Below are positions 5,583-12,200 of a stretch of 13,459 nucleotides of DNA, piece after piece. Numbering within the stretch: position 1 is the stretch's first letter; the number at the start of each line of letters is the position of its first letter. The position numbers were made by a program, and so were the translations under genes. The DNA comes from Candidatus Woesearchaeota archaeon (GTDB taxonomy: Archaea; Nanobdellota; Nanobdellia; Woesearchaeales; JACRKL01): positions 1 to 13,459 of the forward strand of contig JACRKK010000107.1 in the NCBI GenBank assembly GCA_016219795.1. Direction: 5' to 3'. The notes beneath the pieces are model-generated. The model saw nothing but the letters and a program-made list of their open reading frames with translations. It ran no database searches and was not told the DNA's origin.

Positions 5583-6224
5583 TTAGCTTGCGCTTCCCAT
5601 CACTTTACCTGTTATCTTCTGCAACGCACCTGTGTTATCCTTATAATACAAAGTGATACTAGATTTGAAATAGCCCGGATCAATGTTTGCGCACTGTATC
5701 AGAAGCACCATATTCTTTCCATCCTCAATGGATAAGGGGAACGTCTCCCTAAAATTAACACTTTGGAGGCGGGGAGACTTACAGCTTCCTGTACCTTTTA
5801 TCGTGTCCTGGATCTCGAGGGTAGTTTGTGCAGTATTTTTCAGATAGATTACCAGGACATCATCGGAGCTTCGCATCTTTGCAACATCAACACAGTTCAT
5901 GGCACCGGAAAATTCACACTGGTCTATGACATTTGCCTCCATCGTCAGCAGATAATAGAAGATTCCCATGATGACCAAAAGACCCACTAACACAACAGCA
6001 ACCCATTTGAGGACCTTGGTGTCCAACGCATACGTCACCCATTTCTCTCCAAACCTAAAGCCCAACTTCTTCTTGGAACTTTCTTCTACCTTGATGACTT
6101 CCAGCGTGTCCTTAATCTCCTGGCGGCTCCAGCCCTGTTTGGTGAGTTTCTCCTCAATCTCTTTTTCAGGAGTGCCTTTTGAAAGTGCTTCTTTTATGTA
6201 TCCTATCAATTGCTTTGTTATCAC
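5583..6224 (-). CDS. Single-pass membrane protein with N-terminal 'GW' helical domain and extracellular beta domain
   Basis: The product is 213 aa, starting at GTG (6224) with an AGAGGTG SD about 5 nt upstream; the next Met lies beyond the conserved N-terminus. Residues 1-45 form three short helices with the pattern LIGYIKEALSKG-x5-IEEKLTKQGWS, a UBA-like module often fused to archaeal membrane proteins. A linker leads to a membrane helix (about 72-93). The outer part (about 94-213) is beta-rich, with four cysteines (103, 111, 148, 178) that could make two disulfides; its strand pattern resembles an Ig-like or CARDB-like fold. The specific function is unknown; surface assembly or secretion accessory roles are possible. 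It lies 23 nt after the PGI/PMI gene in one operon. Confidence 0.72.
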   Translation of the reverse strand: MITKQLIGYIKEALSKGTPEKEIEEKLTKQGWSRQEIKDTLEVIKVEESSKKKLGFRFGEKWVTYALDTKVLKWVAVVLVGLLVIMGIFYYLLTMEANVIDQCEFSGAMNCVDVAKMRSSDDVLVIYLKNTAQTTLEIQDTIKGTGSCKSPRLQSVNFRETFPLSIEDGKNMVLLIQCANIDPGYFKSSITLYYKDNTGALQKITGKVMGSAS

Positions 6225-6247
6225 CGGACACCTCTTTTTGCGACGTA

Positions 6248-7231
6248 CTATTTCTTGAGTTTTTCCTTCAGCTCCTCAATGATTGCGACGGGAGTAGGAT
6301 CTTGGTTGTAATGTAGGGCAAGGTAATAGGACGCCCAAACCCCCACATACAATGCTGAAAAGATGCGGGAGAGGTAGCATTCACCCTTGACGGCAACCTC
6401 AACCACGGGGGTGCCTTTGCCCCTGATTATGTCCTTTGTGAGCTGCATCCTTTTTATGATTTGCGGTTCCTCTTCCTGATCCCGGAGGATTATCGTGGAG
6501 AACGGACCTTTTAGAGAAGTGAAGCCAACCATCTCATTATGATTGAGTTCAGGAAACTCATTGACGAACGCGTGGATCTTAGTATTCTCATTGAATCCTA
6601 TCTTCCAGCGTCGTGCAGCGCAGGCCATTTTAGAAGAGGCATATATTAAGGGAATTTTTCCGTCAAGCCGCTCCACAAATTCAAGTGCCATCTTCTGGTG
6701 GAGTGGGCTCTTGAGTGCCCTGATCGTTGCCTGCACATCCTTCTCTGCTGAAGGTAGGTAGCCGCTGTTCTCAAGCACCCGAAGCATGGCAAAGAAAAGC
6801 AGGCAGGTGGCATCTCTTGGCTGCATGCCAGAGGGTACGATGATTGTTGGATGTTTGTGGATGGATGCAATCTCCTGGAGCTTTCCTCCGGAACAGACGA
6901 CTACACACTGGGCACCTACCCGAAGCGCATGCCGGAATGCAGAGACTGTCTCTTCAGTGTTTCCTGAAAAACTTACGACAAAGACAAGCGTGTCTTTCCC
7001 AACAAAGGAAGGGATTGTATAATCCCTGCTGGTGGTAATGTCAAGATGAGGCAGATAACTTTTCAGAATTTCGCCTGGAAATGCAGATCCCCCCATGCCC
7101 GCAATCAAAATCCGCGGACATTGCCTGGCCTTGACCTGGGAAGCAAGAGAGAGCGCTTTGGCAATCTGGTCAGGATATCCCAAGAGCACCTCATACATAT
7201 TCTGCCGGTCAGGCGTGCGGTCAATCTCCAT
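6248..7231 (-). CDS. Bifunctional phosphoglucose/phosphomannose isomerase (archaeal SIS-domain type)
   Basis: The product is 327 aa from the ATG at 7231; the open frame extends further upstream, but that part overlaps tgt and lacks family features. Two SIS (sugar isomerase) domains are visible: GMGGSAFPGEIL (45-56) and SFSGNTEE (87-94) in the first, a PSGMQPRDA loop (133-141) between, and a C-terminal half with ARRWKIGFNENTK and the signature ELNHNEMVGF (228-237, with His231 and Glu233). This family interconverts glucose-6-P or mannose-6-P with fructose-6-P, linking glycolysis/gluconeogenesis with mannose-based glycans and glycosylation. It is first in an operon with the membrane protein and DUF3467 genes. 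A palindromic TATA element (7255-7265) is centred 29 nt upstream, so the mRNA is leaderless or nearly so. Confidence 0.9.
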   Translation of the reverse strand: MEIDRTPDRQNMYEVLLGYPDQIAKALSLASQVKARQCPRILIAGMGGSAFPGEILKSYLPHLDITTSRDYTIPSFVGKDTLVFVVSFSGNTEETVSAFRHALRVGAQCVVVCSGGKLQEIASIHKHPTIIVPSGMQPRDATCLLFFAMLRVLENSGYLPSAEKDVQATIRALKSPLHQKMALEFVERLDGKIPLIYASSKMACAARRWKIGFNENTKIHAFVNEFPELNHNEMVGFTSLKGPFSTIILRDQEEEPQIIKRMQLTKDIIRGKGTPVVEVAVKGECYLSRIFSALYVGVWASYYLALHYNQDPTPVAIIEELKEKLKK

Positions 7232-7253
7232 TACTGTCCATGTGGGGGCGCAA

Positions 7254-7266
7254 ATATTTAAATATG
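7254..7266. promoter_or_regulatory. Shared palindromic TATA element for PGI/PMI and tgt
   Basis: TATTTAAATAT (7255-7265) within a longer near-palindrome is symmetrical and centred 29 nt from the PGI/PMI ATG (7231, minus) and 27 nt from the chosen tgt ATG (7287, plus). One TATA site may therefore drive both directions, with leaderless or near-leaderless messages. The 55 nt between the genes contain nothing else. Confidence 0.5.
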
Positions 7267-7286
7267 ACGGTAAAATGCCGGACTGT

Positions 7287-8501
7287 ATGAGTGTTTTGCC
7301 ATTCCATATCACCAAGAAAAGCGAAACGTGCAGGGCGCGCGCGGGTGTCGTGCATTTTGTGCATGGCAAGGTGGAAACCCCCTGCTTTGTGCCTGTTGCA
7401 ACAAAGGCAACAGTCAAGACCCTGACCTGCGAGGATCTTCTTGAGATAGGGGTTGAGATGCTCATGTGCAACACCTACCACCTCATGCTCAAGCCTGGCT
7501 CCCAAAGAATAGCAGCCCTTGGCGGCCTGAACACATTCATGGGTTGGCCTGGGCCGGTCATGACAGACAGTGGAGGCTTCCAGGCGTTCAGTCTTGGCCT
7601 GGGCATCGAGCACGGCAGCAAGAAGAAATGCCTTTATTTTCCTGATGCATCCCCCCCCCTGCAGCACCCTCCCAAGAGACGCTCCGGCCAGATGTTTGCC
7701 ACCATGGATGAGGAAGGGGTACATTTCCGTTCAGTCTACGACATGAAAAAACATCTTCTTACTCCTGAAAAATCTATCCAGACCCAGGAAGAGCTGGGTG
7801 CAGACCTTGTGTTTGTGCTTGATGAATGCACTTCACCCTTTTCTTCTTATGAATACACCAAAGAGAGCATGGAGCGGACGCATCGCTGGGCGCAGCGCTC
7901 TGTTGCAGCAAGAAAAAGCAATCAGGCCATTTTTGGGATTATCCAGGGTGGAGAGTTTGAAGACCTGCGTAAAGAAAGCGCCCGTTTCATCGCAAGCCTC
8001 CCTGTGGATGGAATAGGGATTGGCGGCTCGCTTGGCAAATCAAAAAAAGACATGCATGCGGTTCTTGACTGGATCATGCCGCTCCTTCCTGAGAACAAGC
8101 CGCGGCATCTTCTGGGTATAGGCGTAGTGGAAGATCTCTTTGAATCCGTCGAACGGGGGGTTGACCTCTTCGATTGCGTAAGCGCAACCCGTAATGCGCG
8201 CAGTGGTTACGTCTATTATAGCAGCAAAGCAGGCGGAACCCAGAAGAACAAATACCGTTTCAAGATAGCGCATGCATCCTTTGCTCTGGATACACAGCCC
8301 CTCGATCCGCACTGCCCATGCAAGGTGTGCCAGAAATACACCAGGGCATATCTCCACCATCTGTTCAAAGCAGAAGAATTAACTGCCTTAAGATTGTTGT
8401 CGTACCATAATGTCTACTTTATGGTGCATCTGGTCAAAGACATGCGCAAGGCTATTCTCGACGACAAATTTATGGAAATGAAGAAAAAATGGATGCCGTA
8501 A
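7287..8501 (+). CDS. tgt: Queuine/preQ1 tRNA-guanine transglycosylase, bacterial type
   Basis: The product is 404 aa from ATG 7287, 27 nt from the TATA element; an ATG at 7275 would add only MPDC. It exchanges guanine for a queuosine precursor in tRNA. Visible: the general base region DSGGFQAFSLG (Asp94), the base-recognition VLDECTSP (179-181), nucleophile FDC with Asp296, and the zinc site Cys343, Cys345, Cys348 with His374, at bacterial spacing. It ends soon after the zinc site; the C-terminal PUA domain of archaeosine TGT is absent. This points to anticodon G34 rather than archaeal G15 as target. About 30 extra residues (about 104-137) separate the DSGGFQ block from EEGVHFRS, compared with E. 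coli Tgt. No other queuosine genes are in the window, so the base may be salvaged. Bacterial origin by transfer is plausible. Confidence 0.93.
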   Translation: MSVLPFHITKKSETCRARAGVVHFVHGKVETPCFVPVATKATVKTLTCEDLLEIGVEMLMCNTYHLMLKPGSQRIAALGGLNTFMGWPGPVMTDSGGFQAFSLGLGIEHGSKKKCLYFPDASPPLQHPPKRRSGQMFATMDEEGVHFRSVYDMKKHLLTPEKSIQTQEELGADLVFVLDECTSPFSSYEYTKESMERTHRWAQRSVAARKSNQAIFGIIQGGEFEDLRKESARFIASLPVDGIGIGGSLGKSKKDMHAVLDWIMPLLPENKPRHLLGIGVVEDLFESVERGVDLFDCVSATRNARSGYVYYSSKAGGTQKNKYRFKIAHASFALDTQPLDPHCPCKVCQKYTRAYLHHLFKAEELTALRLLSYHNVYFMVHLVKDMRKAILDDKFMEMKKKWMP

Positions 8502-8609
8502 TTTGTTCCATTCTACTGTTCTATTTCTGACAATTTCTGAAAAATATCCGGAAAAATGGACAAAAAATATTTAAAGAGACATGCAATGGGGGCTATTGGG
8601 GTGGTATAG
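8502..8609 (+). promoter_or_regulatory. Promoter region of the secretion locus
   Basis: The first half is pyrimidine-rich and could end the tgt transcript. ATATTTAAAG (8567-8576) is a strong archaeal TATA-like box; a start about 26 nt on gives a short leader containing GGGGTGG, a plausible SD, 6-7 nt before the TTG start. Two copies of ATTTCTGA (8523-8530, 8533-8540) stand one helical turn apart upstream of the box. Confidence 0.5.
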
Positions 8610-9275
8610 TTGAACACGCGTAATATAGTTCAGATATTCCTTTTGTTTACTGTCCTCGTTTTTCTTCTTGCATCGGTGCGTGCTGAAAATGTGTATACTA
8701 TTCTCCCTTCAGACACCAGCCAATCCTCCTCGTATACCCCGGCAAATGCTGTTGTTGTTGTGTCCCCGCCAGAGTCGGGCGGGATCATCACTGTGCAGGG
8801 CAATAGCCCGCTTACCGTCGCCGCAGGTAACATCCAGGCGACCTACACCACTGCTTCTATAGGCAGTCTGCAGGAGGCGACTGCAGAAGAGCAGCCACAA
8901 GCAACTGCAAACGCAGGACCAGGCACGCCAACACTTCCTTCTCCATCTGTGGAAACAACTGCTGCTCCAGAAACCCTTTATGTTTCGACGCTTCCCCGTT
9001 CTATGAATGGAAGCACGGAAATTCCGATTCCTGCAACCACCAGTACACCACAGATTCCTTCTGTTGCTGTCAATTTCTCCTATGTCCCTTCTCCAGTCCA
9101 TACTATTTCAATAATCAATGGCAACAGAAGCATCCCGGGTCTTAAGCTCATTGGCACAGTAAATATCACTAATGCCGCAAAGCCAGGGCAGCAGAACGCA
9201 CCGCCTGTTTTCAAAAAGACACCCACTTCACAAAGTAAACTTCTTAGCGTCTTGCGGAGGTTGTTTGGAAGATGA
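8610..9275 (+). CDS. Exported Ser/Thr/Pro-rich protein of unknown function
   Basis: The product is 221 aa, starting at TTG (8610); an in-frame TAG immediately precedes it and GGGGTGG lies 6-7 nt upstream, so no earlier start exists. A classical signal peptide is clear: positive N-terminus, hydrophobic core IFLLFTVLVFLLAS, cleavage likely after VRA (about residue 25). The mature part is low in complexity, rich in Ala, Thr, Ser and Pro, with sequons for N-glycosylation (NGST, NFS, NRS, NIT) and no cysteine. It ends in a basic amphipathic stretch (KLLSVLRRLFGR). No family was recognised. Its stop overlaps the start of the giant surface-protein gene (ATGA), so the two are translationally coupled and probably work together, for example as a wall-spanning spacer or partner. 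That role is inference. Confidence 0.75.
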   Translation: MNTRNIVQIFLLFTVLVFLLASVRAENVYTILPSDTSQSSSYTPANAVVVVSPPESGGIITVQGNSPLTVAAGNIQATYTTASIGSLQEATAEEQPQATANAGPGTPTLPSPSVETTAAPETLYVSTLPRSMNGSTEIPIPATTSTPQIPSVAVNFSYVPSPVHTISIINGNRSIPGLKLIGTVNITNAAKPGQQNAPPVFKKTPTSQSKLLSVLRRLFGR

Positions 9276-12200
9276 GACACTATCGTACTGTTCCCGGCCT
9301 CTTCATGTTGTTTCTTATCCTTACCTTTCCCATCGCTGCCTCGAGCGCATATGCACTGGCTCCTCCAGCCAATCCTGCTCCGCTTGATCCTCCAGCGCCT
9401 ATTATTCTGTCCAATCTTACCCTTCCTTTTAGTGCCACACTTGTGGCAGAGAACGCAAAGCCTCTTCCCAGGACGCGCAGCATTGACCAGGACAGCTATA
9501 CTGTTACGGTAAATAAATCATCTTACAATTACGCAGAGACTATAGGTATCACCACTTTTCTTGAACACTGGGGGCCTGTTGAAACCGTTACAGAACGGCT
9601 TTATCTGGGTGTCGGTGCAAATTATTATTCTATAGGTACATTTTCACATAATTTAAATTCCCTGCAGACACAATTCTGGAGTTATTCACTGCCAGCTTCA
9701 TCTGTTGCAGACAGCTTTGGGCAGGGTACCTATCTTATCTATGGAACCATGACTGACCAGCAACTTAATATGCTGTCAGACACTTCTAGCAATTTCTATG
9801 TAGATGATGGCCAGCCGGATATTGCTACTATCTCGGGTACCATTAGAGATGAGTTTGGCAACACGTTGGTTGGGGCAGGAGCTGAATGGACAACCTGTGC
9901 TGGCTCATTTGTTTCAGGCCAAAGCGCAGGTCCAGGTGGGCAGTTCTCTTTCTCTGCACCTGCTCCAGCAAGCTATAAATTCAGAATTATTTACAATGGA
10001 TACACTTACAATATCCCCATAAACGGATATGACTGTTTTTCCTACAACATTGGCAATTATAATCTTAATGATGTGTATATCACCACAAAAGCACGTCTTT
10101 CCGGGACCGTGGAAAGTGAGTTTGGCAATCCTTTAACGGGTGCTATAGTCAAATGGACAGACTGCAGCGATAATCCTGTGATCTCTTATACCACTGGAAG
10201 CAATGGGGCTTTCACCTTAACTGCCAGTCCAGGGAGCTACAAACTGAAGGTAACATACACCGATGGATATACACGCGCCTATTCCATCAATGGCAACGAT
10301 TGCAACAGCTACGGACTTGGTTTAGTCACTCTATCTGATCCCCTTGTTTTCCAGACCAAAGCAAGTCTTAGCGGTAGTGTGCAGGATGAATTAGGCAATG
10401 CTCTCTCTGGTGTGCAGATGCAATGGACGGACTGCAGTAACAATGTTGTCACCTCTTCAACAACAGGAAGCGGTGGTTTGTTTATCCTGCAGGCAAATCC
10501 AAGCAACTATAAACTAAAAGGCGTTTATAATGGCTACACTTATACCTTTACTTCCTGTGACTATTATAATCCAGTGAGTTATACTCTGACAAATCCGCTG
10601 ACCATCACCACGCGTTCTACGCTGACCGGAACCATCCAGGATGAGTTTGGAAATCCAATAAACGGGGCAGTGGTGAAATGGACAGACTGCAGCGACAATC
10701 TGGTGACGTCTTATACCACCGGCAGCAGCGGCTCTTTTTCCCTGACTGCGCTTGCCGAAAATTATAAATTGAAAGTAGTCTATAATGGCTTTACTTACAC
10801 ATTCAATATCAATGGGGAAGAATGCACCTCATACTCTCCTGGTTCAGTCTCCCTGACTAATCCGCTGACCATCACCACGCGTGCTACCATTACCGGCACC
10901 CTTCATGATGAGGATGGGGCAAATATCAACGGCGCTACGGCAGCCTTAACAGATTGCAGCGGCAACACCGTTACCTCGACAACCACTGGTAGCAGCGGCA
11001 CGTTCTCCCTCACTGCACTTCCCGGGAATTACAAACTAAAGTTCACCTACCGTGGTTTTACCTACACGCTTACTGGTGATCCCTGCAGTAGTTATGGGGT
11101 AGGTACTACTTCGTTTAGTACCATTACTCTGACAACAAAAGCAACCGTGACTGGCGTTATTCAGAATGAGTTTGGGAATCCAATAAATGGAGCAGTGGTG
11201 AAATGGACAGACTGCAGCGACAATCTGGTGACGTCTTATACCACTGGCAGCAGCGGCTCTTTTTCCCTGACTGCGCTTGCCGGCAGCTACAAACTGAAGG
11301 TAGTATATAATGGGAAGACCTATCCTATCAATATCAATGGTCAGGAGTGCAATGCTTACAGCATAGGTACCACCTCCTTCTCCAACCCCATAGTCATCTA
11401 TTCCAAAGCTCATCTTGCGGGAACTGTTAAATGGGCGGATGGGACGCCGGCGACAGGTGCTGTTGCACAGTGGACAACCTGTAGCGATAGTGTGGTCGAT
11501 ACAAAGACCGCAGACGCAAACGGCAATTTTGATCTGGCGGCAAATCCTGGAAGCTACAAATTCCGGATAAAGGCGACTTATCAGGGACGTGAAATCATTT
11601 TCAATTATGTTCTTAATAATCAATCCTGCCTCTCCTATGATGCCGGGATGGTGACGCTTGGTTCTCCGATTGAACTTCCTCAATCATTCACTCTTTACGG
11701 TTATCTTAAGGATCTAAGCAACAACCCTCTACCCAACAAGCAGATGCAGCTGTATACCTGCTCTGACTCCTTTGTGAAATCAGCAACAACAGCAAACACT
11801 GGCTATTTCTCGCTTGGCAATGCTATTGGCTCCTACAAGATCCTAATAGATATGGGTGGATTCAAGATCAAGCTGCAGGACAGCAGTGGTAATGACTGTC
11901 TGTTCCTTTTGGGAGATATCAATGTGGGGACGCTCAACGTGCAGACATCGCCAGACTGTTCTGTTTTCAATTATCTCTGTTATCAGGATGACATCAAGCT
12001 GTACAACTGTTTTTGGGATGCAGCAGAACAAGGATGCCGTTGCTACGGCCAGCAGTGCAACTATGGATGCACAGACGGGGCACCCCAATGTGATACGCCC
12101 CAGAGCGGAACGATAAATGTTGATGTGAAGAATGTTGGAAACACTCCGTTGCCTGGTGCCAGGATTTATATGGATCAGTCATTCAAAGGAACAACAGATG

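Larger units (their letters stand above)
9827..11946 (+). repeat. Eight in-frame tandem domain repeats in the giant gene
   Basis: The conserved Trp codon, or its equivalent, recurs at 9887, 10154, 10424, 10679, 10946, 11204, 11471 and 11753, giving units of 255-282 bp that are always multiples of three. Each unit opens with a pattern like GTxxDEFGNPxxGA, continues to WTDC, then SYTTGSSGxFSLTA, YKLKVxYNG, and a second Cys. Units 2-6 are most alike; units 1, 7 and 8 are more diverged (the Trp is Leu in unit 5 and Tyr in unit 8). Confidence 0.88.

Noticed and set aside
7095..7286. N-terminal extension of Tgt
   Set aside because: It is antisense to PGI/PMI and crosses the shared TATA element; the ATG at 7287 gives the expected enzyme length.
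7232..7474. N-terminal extension of PGI/PMI to an upstream ATG
   Set aside because: The extra residues are antisense to tgt, carry no family similarity, and the ATG at 7231 has a TATA element at a fitting distance.
11036..11683. Long minus-strand frame inside the giant gene
   Set aside because: It is a shadow caused by the repeat composition; the plus strand carries continuous, repeated domain motifs.
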